A DNA stretch of 64,000 bases, from contig CAMDNZ010000007.1 of assembly GCA_945903445.1 (NCBI GenBank), positions 36,102-100,101 on the forward strand, given 5' to 3'. Below the pieces are notes generated by a model. It ran no database searches, was not told the origin of the DNA, and saw nothing but the letters and a program-made list of their open reading frames with translations. The position numbers and the translations under genes are program-made. Shown here piece by piece: positions 43,414-51,682 of the stretch (position 1 is its first letter; every line of letters starts with the position of its first letter). Origin of the DNA: Bordetella parapertussis. Lineage in GTDB: Bacteria > Pseudomonadota > Gammaproteobacteria > Burkholderiales > Burkholderiaceae_B.

Positions 43414-43454
43414 TGTGTAAGACGCTATGTCTTAGCGTTGTGTAAGACGCTATG
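43414..43454. repeat. Short direct repeat between lon and lexA
   Basis: TGTGTAAGACGCTATG occurs at 43414-43429 and again at 43439-43454. Between them lies CTTAGCG, which is the inverse of part of the repeat (CGCTA). The 250-bp gap otherwise holds only the lon terminator; I see no gene in it. Confidence 0.5.
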
Positions 43455-43521
43455 CATCATCGGTGCGACAAAAATGGCCTACGCATTCGGAGCGTGCCAC
43501 AGGCCGGCAAAAGGGACGTGT

Positions 43522-44178
43522 TCAGTGCAGCGTTTGCGTACGGATCAATCCCACAGCGATACCTTCAATCGCGAAGTCGTCGTCGGGTCGAACATCGATG
43601 GGTGCAAAATCGGGGTTTTCGGCCAGGAGCTGAATCCGGCCATTCTGGCGCGACAGCCGTTTCACGGTGACTTCCTCACCCAGACGCGCGACGACGATCT
43701 GGCCTGGGCGGGCTTCCGGCGTTTTGCGTACCGCTAGCAAATCGCCATCGAGGATGCCTGCGTCTCGCATGCTGAGACCTTGAACCTTGAGTAGAAAATC
43801 GGGCGTCTGCGCGAACAGGCCGGGATCGACACCCACTTCGCGCTCGACATGCTCGGTAGCCAGAATAGGGCTGCCTGCGGCCACACGGCCCACCAGCGGC
43901 AACAACATGTGCGACCAGGAAAGCTGCGATGGCTGTGGCACGGCGGGCGCCGAGGGGGAGGGGTACTCAACCAATCGAATGCCACGCGAGGCGCCGGCAG
44001 TCAATTCGATGGCGCCCTTGCGTGCCAGGGCTTTCAAATGATCTTCAGCCGCATTGGCCGAGCGAAAACCCAGCGACTGGGCGATTTCGGCCCGCGTAGG
44101 GGGGAACCCGCTGCGCGTAATGGTCTCGCGAATCAAGTCCAGAATCTGGCGTTGGCGATCGGTAAGCTTGAGCGTCAT
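43522..44178 (-). CDS. lexA: SOS repressor LexA
   Basis: A 218-residue LexA. The N-terminal winged helix (TLKLTDRQRQILDLIRETI, PPTRAEIAQSLGFRSANAAEDHLKAL) binds the SOS box. Self-cleavage occurs at A101-G102 in GRVAAGSPI, catalysed by S136 (GLSMRDAGI) and K173 (VTVKRL). ATG 44178 is chosen as the family start; the frame runs open further upstream through the operator. A perfect SOS box lies 20 bp upstream, so it represses itself. tyrB lies upstream on the same strand. Confidence 0.95.
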   Translation of the reverse strand: MTLKLTDRQRQILDLIRETITRSGFPPTRAEIAQSLGFRSANAAEDHLKALARKGAIELTAGASRGIRLVEYPSPSAPAVPQPSQLSWSHMLLPLVGRVAAGSPILATEHVEREVGVDPGLFAQTPDFLLKVQGLSMRDAGILDGDLLAVRKTPEARPGQIVVARLGEEVTVKRLSRQNGRIQLLAENPDFAPIDVRPDDDFAIEGIAVGLIRTQTLH

Positions 44179-44197
44179 AGAGGGCACACAATGGATG

Positions 44198-44213
44198 CTG
44201 TACAAATATACAG
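44198..44213. promoter_or_regulatory. LexA operator (SOS box)
   Basis: CTGTACAAATATACAG fits the consensus CTGT-N8-ACAG exactly. It is the centre of a longer perfect dyad: 17-base arms at 44186-44202 and 44209-44225 around a six-base middle (CAAATA). It is placed 20 bp before the lexA start codon. Confidence 0.9.
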
Positions 44214-44263
44214 CATCCATTGTGTTGTACCGGAGGGCACTTTGCAACCCCCCGACGCTTCGT

Positions 44264-45466
44264 TTATAACAAAACCGCTGCGATACCCTTGGCGACGGCG
44301 TCGATATTGCCGCTGTTGAGCGCCGCGACGCAGATGCGTCCGGTCGAAATGGCGTAGATGCCATGTTCTTCCCGCAGGCGATCGACCTGGGCCGCAGTCA
44401 GACCGCTATACGAGAACACGCCGCGTTGATGCAGCACGAAATCGAAGTTCTGTTTGGCACCTGCGGTGCGAATCTTCTCGACCAATTGCTTGCGCATGGT
44501 GCGAATGCGATCACGCATGCCCGCAAGTTCTTGATCCCACAGCGCAAACAGTTCAGGATCGTTCAGCACCGAGGCCACCAATTGCCCGCCATGCGTGGGG
44601 GGATTGGAATAGTTGGTGCGAATCACGCGCTTTAATTGGCTGAGTACGCGAGTCGATTCGTCTTTGCTGCCAGCGATCACCGTCAAGGCACCCACACGTT
44701 CGCCATACAAAGAAAACGATTTGGAGAACGACGAGCTGATGAACGCAGTGATGTTTTGTTCGGCGAACAGGCGCACCACGGCGGCATCGGCTTCCAAACC
44801 ATCGCCAAAGCCCTGATAGGCGATGTCCAGAAACGGCACCAAATCGCGTTCGCGCACAACATCGGCCACCGCCTTCCACTGATCCAGGCTCAGATCGACA
44901 CCGGTCGGGTTGTGGCAGCAGGCATGCAGTACCACGACGGTCTGGGCCGGTGCCGCTTGGAGGGCAGCCAGCATGCCGTCGAAGTTCAAACCATGGGTGG
45001 CGGCGTCGTAATAAGGGTATTGCTCGACAATAAAACCGGCACGTTCGAACAGCGCGCGATGGTTTTCCCAGCTGGGGTCGCTGATCAGGACTTTCGAAGC
45101 AGGCAATAATTGACGCAGGAAATCGGCGCCGATTTTCAAGGCGCCCGTGCCACCCAAGGCTTGAGCCGTCAAGACACGGCCTTCGGCGGCCAGCGATGAA
45201 TCCTTACCCAGCAGCAAGGTTTGCGCACCTTTGTTATAAGCGGCGATGCCTTCGATCGGCAGGTAGCCACGTGAGGCCTGCGCCTGAACTCGGGTGACTT
45301 CTGCACGATGGACGGCTTGCAAAAGGGGGATACGACCCGCATCGTCATAGTAGACACCAACGCCCAGATTGACTTTGCCCGATCGCGTGTCGGCGTTGAA
45401 CTGTTCGTTCAAGCCCAGGATCGGATCACGGGGGGCGAGTTCGACTGCTTCGAAAAGTGTGCTCAT
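44264..45466 (-). CDS. tyrB: Aromatic-amino-acid aminotransferase (TyrB/AspC family)
   Basis: A 400-residue fold-type I PLP enzyme of the AspC/TyrB group. The start STLFEAVELAPRDPILGLNEQFNADTR and KVNLGVGVYYDDAGR are typical; CCHNPTGVDLS carries the conserved NPTG; the PLP lysine is in SSSFSKSFSLYGERVG; SNPPTHGG follows. It transfers amino groups between tyrosine/phenylalanine/aspartate and 2-oxoglutarate. ATG 45466 is the family start. It diverges from uvrB with a 79-bp gap. Aspartate aminotransferase is the alternative name. Confidence 0.9.
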   Translation of the reverse strand: MSTLFEAVELAPRDPILGLNEQFNADTRSGKVNLGVGVYYDDAGRIPLLQAVHRAEVTRVQAQASRGYLPIEGIAAYNKGAQTLLLGKDSSLAAEGRVLTAQALGGTGALKIGADFLRQLLPASKVLISDPSWENHRALFERAGFIVEQYPYYDAATHGLNFDGMLAALQAAPAQTVVVLHACCHNPTGVDLSLDQWKAVADVVRERDLVPFLDIAYQGFGDGLEADAAVVRLFAEQNITAFISSSFSKSFSLYGERVGALTVIAGSKDESTRVLSQLKRVIRTNYSNPPTHGGQLVASVLNDPELFALWDQELAGMRDRIRTMRKQLVEKIRTAGAKQNFDFVLHQRGVFSYSGLTAAQVDRLREEHGIYAISTGRICVAALNSGNIDAVAKGIAAVLL

Positions 45467-45545
45467 TTTTCCAGCGTAATTGAGGTGTGGACGCCCGCCG
45501 AGGGGCGGAGGATAATGACGGGTTTGCCCCAGGAGGCAGTCTAGC

Positions 45546-47567
45546 ATGGCCGAATCTGGATTCATCGAGTACCCCAATAGCCCGTTTAAGCTGTTCCAGC
45601 CGTACCCACCGGCAGGCGATCAACCGGCTGCCATCGACGCGCTGACTCAGGGTATCGAGGACGGCCTGATGTATCAGACGCTGCTGGGGGTGACGGGATC
45701 GGGTAAGACCTTTTCGATGGCCAACGTCATTGCGCGGGTGGGGCGTCCGGCCTTGGTGTTGGCACCCAATAAAACCCTGGCTGCACAGCTGTACGCCGAA
45801 ATGCGCGAGTTTTTTCCCAAGAACGCCATCGAGTATTTCGTCTCCTACTACGATTATTACCAGCCCGAGGCCTACGTGCCGACGCGCGATTTGTTCATCG
45901 AGAAAGACTCGTCCATCAACGAGCATATCGAACAGATGCGTTTGTCTGCCACCAAGAGCCTGCTGGAGCGCCGCGATACCGTCATCGTCGGAACGGTGTC
46001 GTGTATTTATGGTATCGGCAACCCTGGCGATTATCACGCCATGGTGCTGATATTGCGTGCGGGCGATCGTTTGTCGCGCCGCGAGATACTGGCGCGCCTG
46101 GTGGCGATGCAATACACCCGCAACGATGCGGATTTCGTGCGCGGCACGTTTCGCGTACGCGGCGACACCATCGATATCTTTCCGGCGGAAAGCGCCGAGT
46201 TGGCCGTGCGCCTGAGTCTGTTCGACGACGAGGTCGAGTCGCTCGAACTGTTTGATCCGCTGACTGGCCGGATTCGTCAGAAGGTGCCCCGGTTCACCGT
46301 GTACCCCGGCTCGCATTATGTGACGCCGCGCGACACCGTTATGCGCGCGGTGGAAACCATCAAGCAGGAATTGCGCGAGCGGGTGAAATTTTTCGTCGAC
46401 GACGGCAAGCTAGTCGAGGCCCAGCGTCTGGAGCAACGTACCCGCTTCGACCTTGAAATGCTCAACGAGTTGGGATTTTGCAAGGGAATCGAGAACTACT
46501 CGCGTCACTTGTCGGGTGCCGCAGCAGGCGAGCCGCCGCCGACGCTAATCGATTATCTGCCCGCCGATGGGTTGATGTTCATCGACGAAAGTCACGTCAC
46601 CATTGGGCAGCTGGGTGGCATGTATCGCGGCGACCGATCGCGCAAGGAAACGCTTGTCAACTACGGATTCCGTCTGCCGTCGGCCATGGACAACCGGCCG
46701 CTGAAGCTGGATGAGTTTGAGTCCAGCATGCGCCAAAGCGTTTTCATCTCGGCTACGCCAGCTGCGTACGAACTCGAACGTTCGGATCATGTGGTCGAGC
46801 AGGTGGTGCGTCCGACCGGGCTGGTCGATCCGCTGGTCGAGGTGTTGCCGGCAACCACCCAGGTCGATGATCTGCTGGGTCAAATCACCGCGCGCACCAA
46901 GGTGGGTGACCGGGTTTTGGTGACGACTCTGACTAAACGGATGTCCGAGGACCTGACCGACTTTCTGACTGAGCATGGCGTCAAGGTGCGCTATTTGCAC
47001 TCCGACATCGATACGGTCGAGCGGGTCGAAATCATCCGGGATCTTCGTCTGGGTGTATTTGACGTTCTGGTCGGCATCAACTTGCTACGCGAGGGTTTGG
47101 ATATTCCTGAAGTGTCGCTGGTGGCCATTGTGGATGCCGACAAAGAAGGGTTCCTGCGGTCGGAGCGCAGTTTGATCCAGACCATCGGTCGGGCTGCCCG
47201 TAATTTGAACGGCCACGCCATTTTGTATGCCGATCGGATTACCGACTCCATGCGCCGGGCCATGGATGAGACGGCGCGTCGTCGTGCCAAGCAGCTCGCA
47301 CATAACGTCGAGCACGGTATTACGGCGCGCGGCGTGAAAAAAGCGGTACGCGAGATGATCGATGGCGTGATGAGCACGGCGGCGCAGGCAGCGGCCGATC
47401 GAGCGATTCCGGCCGGATTGCTGGACGACGAAAAAGCCTTGGCGCGCGAGTTCAAGCGTCTCGAAAAATTGATGATGGATCATGCCCGCAATCTGGAGTT
47501 CGAACAGGCCGCCGCAGCACGCGATCAACTGAACCAGCTCAAGGAAGGGGTCTTGCTCAGGGGGTGA
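45546..47567 (+). CDS. uvrB: Excinuclease ABC subunit B (UvrB)
   Basis: A 673-residue helicase-like DNA repair protein. It begins with FKLFQPYPPAGDQPAAIDAL, Walker A GVTGSGKTFSMANVI, the beta-hairpin region YYDYYQPEAYVPTRDLFIEKD, helicase motifs VGINLLREGLDIPE and QTIGRAARN, and the C-terminal UVR coiled coil (FKRLEKLMMDHARNLEFEQAAAARDQLNQL) that binds UvrC. No SOS box was seen in the gap before it. Confidence 0.97.
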   Translation: MAESGFIEYPNSPFKLFQPYPPAGDQPAAIDALTQGIEDGLMYQTLLGVTGSGKTFSMANVIARVGRPALVLAPNKTLAAQLYAEMREFFPKNAIEYFVSYYDYYQPEAYVPTRDLFIEKDSSINEHIEQMRLSATKSLLERRDTVIVGTVSCIYGIGNPGDYHAMVLILRAGDRLSRREILARLVAMQYTRNDADFVRGTFRVRGDTIDIFPAESAELAVRLSLFDDEVESLELFDPLTGRIRQKVPRFTVYPGSHYVTPRDTVMRAVETIKQELRERVKFFVDDGKLVEAQRLEQRTRFDLEMLNELGFCKGIENYSRHLSGAAAGEPPPTLIDYLPADGLMFIDESHVTIGQLGGMYRGDRSRKETLVNYGFRLPSAMDNRPLKLDEFESSMRQSVFISATPAAYELERSDHVVEQVVRPTGLVDPLVEVLPATTQVDDLLGQITARTKVGDRVLVTTLTKRMSEDLTDFLTEHGVKVRYLHSDIDTVERVEIIRDLRLGVFDVLVGINLLREGLDIPEVSLVAIVDADKEGFLRSERSLIQTIGRAARNLNGHAILYADRITDSMRRAMDETARRRAKQLAHNVEHGITARGVKKAVREMIDGVMSTAAQAAADRAIPAGLLDDEKALAREFKRLEKLMMDHARNLEFEQAAAARDQLNQLKEGVLLRG

Positions 47568-47867
47568 TGCGACCGGACAGACGGAACCAATCGATGCCGT
47601 CGCTGTCTGAGTTCACATGTTCTGTCGGATGCGTCGCCACCGTCCGGGAGGTTCGGAATATGGCCCTATTTTTCGCCTTTGTCGCGCTGTTCAGACGTTG
47701 TCCGAGGGCATCGTTTCGATGTTATATGAAATGAAATAGTTGCGCTGGCTTGCAACTGTAAGTGATTGAATTGTTTGAACATAAAGTTTCGTCAGGCGCT
47801 GCAATCGGACCAACTTGACCACAGAAATTTCTTGCTTACGCAGGGGTTTTCCCGCACACTGTGAACC
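47568..47867. other. 300-bp gap between uvrB and the phosphatase gene
   Basis: I see no gene, RNA or clear terminator here. The right half (about 47690-47850) is AT-richer than its surroundings and includes a TTGACC hexamer at 47815-47820 that could be a -35 box, but no good -10 follows at the usual distance. Confidence 0.4.
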
Positions 47868-48359
47868 ATGATGACCAAGGTACTTTTCGTTTGTATGGGC
47901 AATATCTGCCGCTCGCCGAGCGCAGAGGGCGTGTTCCGTCATTTGATCAATGATGCGGGACTGAGTGAAATCGTACGCATCGATTCCGCCGGCACGCATT
48001 CTTATCATCTTGGTGAGTCGCCCGATGCACGGGCGACGGCGGCAGCACGCAAGCGCGGCTATGACATGACGCAACGTGAAGCGCGTCAGGTGACAGCCGA
48101 CGACTTCCGTGAATTCGATCTGATTCTGGCTATGGATTGGGAAAACTTATCGGCCATGCAACAGCAGTGCCCTAAAGCTTATCAGCACAAGCTGATGCTG
48201 CTGATGCGCTTCGCTAACGACTTCGAAGAAGCGACGGTTCCCGATCCTTACTACGGTGGCCCCGAAGGCTTCGGCAAGGTGTTGGACTACCTGGAAGACG
48301 CCTGTCAGGGTGTGCTTGAGTTGGTCCGCAAACGCGCGACGCAATATCAGGCGGCATGA
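47868..48359 (+). CDS. Low-molecular-weight protein tyrosine phosphatase
   Basis: A 163-residue LMW-PTP. The P-loop CMGNICRS has nucleophile C9 and R15 (CX5R-S), and the general acid aspartate is in TVPDPYYGG. These enzymes reverse tyrosine phosphorylation, often of capsule or exopolysaccharide kinases, but no such genes are nearby. It stands between uvrB and the isc operon. Two ATGs are adjacent (47868 and 47871). A strong terminator follows. Confidence 0.9.
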   Translation: MMTKVLFVCMGNICRSPSAEGVFRHLINDAGLSEIVRIDSAGTHSYHLGESPDARATAAARKRGYDMTQREARQVTADDFREFDLILAMDWENLSAMQQQCPKAYQHKLMLLMRFANDFEEATVPDPYYGGPEGFGKVLDYLEDACQGVLELVRKRATQYQAA

Positions 48360-48400
48360 CCTCATACGTTGCCCAGGCGTAGGTCTCGCCCGGTCTACCC

Positions 48401-48430
48401 AAAAACCGCGCCAATCTGGCGCGGTTTTTG
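48401..48430 (+). terminator. Terminator after the phosphatase gene
   Basis: AAAAACCGCGCCA (48401-48413) and TGGCGCGGTTTTT (48417-48429) form a perfect 13-bp stem with a three-base loop and a T-run. Confidence 0.88.
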
Positions 48431-48529
48431 TTTGAAGAACGTCTGCTTATCTGGATTACAGCGGGAGAGCATGGCGTGCAACATGACGAATACTCATACT
48501 AGATGTCTAGCGATTTTGTCGGGTATTTG

Positions 48530-48556
48530 CTAAACTTGATTCAATTACTCAGGTAT
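48530..48556 (+). promoter_or_regulatory. Candidate IscR binding site before iscR
   Basis: CTAAACTTGATTCAATTACTCAGGTAT resembles the type 1 IscR site that overlaps the iscR promoter in E. coli (TTGAC...AATTTACTCGGG). It lies about 40 bases before ATG 48597, which fits autoregulation by [2Fe-2S]-IscR. Confidence 0.5.
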
Positions 48557-48596
48557 TGGGTGTCACGTTGCAAACTAAGCTTGATAGGACGCACTT

Positions 48597-49130
48597 ATGC
48601 GGCTGACTACGAAAGGGCGTTTTGCGGTAACGGCGATGATCGACTTGGCCATGCGCCAGCATGGGGGGCCCGTCACTTTGGCCGCGATCAGCCAGCGCCA
48701 GAATATTTCTCTGTCTTACCTCGAGCAGCTGTTCGGTAAGTTGCGTCGGCACGAATTGGTAGACAGCATGCGGGGTCCTGGCGGCGGTTATTCGCTTGCA
48801 CGGCTGGCCCGTAATGTCACCGTGGCCGACATTATTTTTGCGGTAGACGAACCCATGGATGCCACCAGCTGTGGCGGCAAGCGGGACTGTACGAGCGGGA
48901 CCGACGGCAAGTCAGGCAAATGCATGACTCACGAGCTTTGGTCTACGCTCAACCGCAAAATGGTCGATTACCTCGATTCGGTATCCCTGCAAGATCTGGT
49001 CGATCAGCAGCGGGTACGCCAGTTGGAAGAGGCCGCGCAGGGTATGCAAAATGGTAAGGCGGTTCGGGTCAACCGAGTGGCTACCCCGGCGACTCGCACG
49101 GCATCCGACAACGCCCCAGCGACGGCTTGA
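48597..49130 (+). CDS. iscR: Iron-sulfur cluster regulator IscR
   Basis: A 177-residue Rrf2-family regulator. The winged helix (RLTTKGRFAVTAMIDLAMRQ, ISQRQNISLSYLEQLFGKLRRHELV) is followed by cluster ligands C92, C98, C109 and H112. E. coli has C92, C98, C104 and H107, so there are five extra residues in the last loop (SGTDGKSGK). It senses cluster supply and controls the isc genes that follow. The last 30 residues are T/A/P-rich. Confidence 0.94.
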   Translation: MRLTTKGRFAVTAMIDLAMRQHGGPVTLAAISQRQNISLSYLEQLFGKLRRHELVDSMRGPGGGYSLARLARNVTVADIIFAVDEPMDATSCGGKRDCTSGTDGKSGKCMTHELWSTLNRKMVDYLDSVSLQDLVDQQRVRQLEEAAQGMQNGKAVRVNRVATPATRTASDNAPATA

Positions 49131-49181
49131 CCGACGCGGCTGGCCCGATAGGGCCATATTGATCAGCATTCAGGAGTGGTA

Positions 49182-50396
49182 ATGAGCAAGCCCTGCATTT
49201 ATCTCGATTATTCCGCCACCACGCCGGTCGATCCGCGCGTCGTCGATGCCTTGGTGCCGTGGTTATACGAACAGTTCGGTAATCCGGCATCGCGTAGCCA
49301 TCCGTTTGGCTGGGCTGCCGACGAGGCGGTCGAGAATGCCCGCAAGCAGGTGGCCGATCTGGTCGGTGCCGATCCGCGCGAAATCGTCTGGACATCGGGT
49401 GCGACCGAATCCAATAACCTGGCGATCAAGGGTGCGGTCAATTTTTATTCGGCACAGCGTGGCAAGCATGTGGTGACGGTCAAGACCGAACACAAAGCCG
49501 TGTTGGACACCTGTCGTGAATTGGAGCGTCAGGGCTTCGAAGTCACTTATTTGAACGTGAAAGACGACGGACTGATCGATCTGGATACCTTTAAGGCTGC
49601 CCTGCGTCCCGATACCGTGCTGGTGTCGGTGATGTTTGTGAACAACGAGATCGGTGTCATCCAGGACATCGAAACCCTGGGTGAAATCTGCCGCGAGCAG
49701 GGCATCGTTTTCCATGTCGACGCTGCACAGGCCACGGGCAAGGTCGAGATCGACCTGCAAAAGCTGAAGGTCGATTTGATGTCGTTTTCGGCGCACAAGA
49801 CTTACGGTCCGAAAGGCATCGGTGCTTTGTACGTTCGACGCAAGCCGCGTGTCCGTATCGAAGCGCAGATTCACGGTGGCGGTCACGAGCGGGGTTTCCG
49901 TTCGGGCACCTTGCCGACCCACCAGATCGTTGGCATGGGCGAAGCGTTCCGTTTGGCACGCGAAGAAATGGCGACCGAAAACGAGCGGATTCGCATGTTG
50001 CGCGATCGCCTGTGGGCGGGTCTGTCGAAGATCGAAGAAGTCTATCTGAACGGCGACATGGATCGCCGCGTGCCGCATAACTTGAACGTCAGCTTTAACT
50101 ATGTCGAAGGCGAATCCCTGATCATGGCCATTAAAGAGTTGGCTGTTTCCAGCGGCTCGGCTTGCACCTCGGCCAGCCTCGAACCGTCGTATGTGCTGCG
50201 CGCCCTGGGCCGCAACGACGAGCTGGCGCATAGCTCGATTCGCTTCACCCTCGGCCGGTTCACGACCGAAGCCGAAATCGACACCACCATCAAATTGCTA
50301 GACGGTCGAGTCGACAAACTGCGCGCGATGTCACCCTTGTGGGAAATGGCCAAGGAAGGCATCGATCTGAATACCGTCCAGTGGGCGGCGCATTAA
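49182..50396 (+). CDS. iscS: Cysteine desulfurase IscS
   Basis: A 404-residue PLP enzyme, the same length as E. coli IscS. The start KPCIYLDYSATTPVDPRVV, PLP lysine in SFSAHKTYGPKGIGALYVRR, and the mobile loop cysteine in SSGSACTSASLEPSYVLRALG are all visible. It takes sulfur from cysteine and passes it to IscU. ATG 49182 with CAGGAG upstream; a GTG six bases earlier is not needed. Confidence 0.97.
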   Translation: MSKPCIYLDYSATTPVDPRVVDALVPWLYEQFGNPASRSHPFGWAADEAVENARKQVADLVGADPREIVWTSGATESNNLAIKGAVNFYSAQRGKHVVTVKTEHKAVLDTCRELERQGFEVTYLNVKDDGLIDLDTFKAALRPDTVLVSVMFVNNEIGVIQDIETLGEICREQGIVFHVDAAQATGKVEIDLQKLKVDLMSFSAHKTYGPKGIGALYVRRKPRVRIEAQIHGGGHERGFRSGTLPTHQIVGMGEAFRLAREEMATENERIRMLRDRLWAGLSKIEEVYLNGDMDRRVPHNLNVSFNYVEGESLIMAIKELAVSSGSACTSASLEPSYVLRALGRNDELAHSSIRFTLGRFTTEAEIDTTIKLLDGRVDKLRAMSPLWEMAKEGIDLNTVQWAAH

Positions 50397-50420
50397 ACTA
50401 CCCGGTCACGGAGAATCATC

Positions 50421-50807
50421 ATGGCATATAGCGATAAAGTTCTGGATCACTACGAAAACCCGCGTAATGTAGGTTCGTTCGACAAGGCCGACACGCAAGT
50501 GGGTACCGGCATGGTCGGCGCGCCGGCCTGTGGCGACGTGATGAAGCTGCAAATTCGTGTGAACGATGCCGGCGTCATCGAAGACGCGCGTTTTAAGACC
50601 TACGGCTGCGGTTCGGCCATCGCCTCCAGCTCGCTCATTACCGAGTGGGTCAAGGGCAAGACGCTGGATCAGGCCATGAGCATCCGCAATACCGAAATCG
50701 CCGAAGAGTTGGCATTGCCACCCGTGAAGATCCACTGTTCGATCCTGGCAGAGGACGCCATCAAGGCAGCGGTCAAAGATTATCAAGCCAAGCACTTGGC
50801 GAACTAA
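50421..50807 (+). CDS. iscU: Iron-sulfur scaffold IscU
   Basis: A 128-residue scaffold with the three cluster cysteines (GAPACGDV, TYGCGSA, KIHCSILAEDAIK) and the HscA recognition motif LPPVK directly before the last one. It assembles [2Fe-2S] clusters with sulfur from IscS. GGAGAATCATC precedes the ATG. Confidence 0.97.
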   Translation: MAYSDKVLDHYENPRNVGSFDKADTQVGTGMVGAPACGDVMKLQIRVNDAGVIEDARFKTYGCGSAIASSSLITEWVKGKTLDQAMSIRNTEIAEELALPPVKIHCSILAEDAIKAAVKDYQAKHLAN

Positions 50808-50810
50808 ACC

Positions 50811-51134
50811 ATGGCGGTCACCCTGACTCAACGTGCAGCCGATCACGTCAACCGCTATCTTCAGCGGCGTGGCAAGGGGCTCGGTTTGCGCCTCGGTGTT
50901 CGCACCACGGGGTGCTCGGGCATGGCCTATAAGCTCGAGTACGTCGATTCGGCCGACGAGACCGATACGGTGTTCGAGCATTTTGGCGTGAAGGTGTTCG
51001 TCGACCCCAAGAGTTTGGCCTATCTGGACGGCACCGAACTCGACTACGCTCGCGAGGGCCTGAACGAAGGTTTCAAGTTCAGCAATCCCAACGAAAAGGC
51101 GACCTGCGGCTGCGGCGAGTCCTTCACGGTGTAG
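50811..51134 (+). CDS. iscA: A-type iron-sulfur carrier IscA
   Basis: A 107-residue HesB/IscA protein with the three conserved cysteines (RTTGCSGMAYKLEYV and the C-terminal CGCGESF). It delivers clusters or iron to target proteins. It follows iscU after three bases. Confidence 0.96.
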   Translation: MAVTLTQRAADHVNRYLQRRGKGLGLRLGVRTTGCSGMAYKLEYVDSADETDTVFEHFGVKVFVDPKSLAYLDGTELDYAREGLNEGFKFSNPNEKATCGCGESFTV

Positions 51135-51137
51135 CGC

Positions 51138-51653
51138 GTGGCTGTCGACGATCATTTCAGCCTGTTTGGCTTGCCGAATACCTACGCCTTGGACGAATCT
51201 GCCTTGAGCGCCGCATGGCGCGACGTGGCGGCGCGCGTGCACCCTGATCGTTTCGCCACGGCCAGTGCGCCCGAACGCCGGGTGGCGATGCAATGGTCGG
51301 CGCGTGCCAACGAAGCCTATCGCACTTTGCGCGACCCCTTGCTTCGTGCCCGTTATATGTGCGAGCAGGCTGGTGTCGATCTGCAAACCGAGACCAACAC
51401 GGCCATGTCACCGGCGTTTCTCATGCAGCAGATGGCGTGGCGCGAACAGCTCGATGACGCTCGGGCGCAGCGAGAGGCGGCTGTTTTCGATGCTTTGGAC
51501 GCCGATTTGCGTGACGCGCAGGCCGCGTTGGCGCGCGACATTGGCGAGTCGATCGACGCCAGACACGATTTCGACCAGGCCGGTCAGCGCGTACGCGAGT
51601 GGATGTTCATCCAGCGGATCGCCCAGAGCCTGGACGAGCACCGGCCGCGTTGA
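51138..51653 (+). CDS. hscB: Co-chaperone HscB
   Basis: A 171-residue J-domain protein: DHFSLFGLPNTYALDESALSAAWRDVAARVHPDRFA has the HPD motif, and the C-terminal three-helix bundle binds IscU. It stimulates HscA. The start is GTG 51138, three bases after iscA. Confidence 0.93.
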   Translation: MAVDDHFSLFGLPNTYALDESALSAAWRDVAARVHPDRFATASAPERRVAMQWSARANEAYRTLRDPLLRARYMCEQAGVDLQTETNTAMSPAFLMQQMAWREQLDDARAQREAAVFDALDADLRDAQAALARDIGESIDARHDFDQAGQRVREWMFIQRIAQSLDEHRPR

Positions 51654-51682
51654 CGGCCGGTCAGAGACGATAACGAGATTAC

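Noticed and set aside
47583..47610. GGAACC near 47583 as another BtrS promoter
   Set aside because: No GTTAC-like box follows at 14-15 bases, and the next gene is an unrelated phosphatase.
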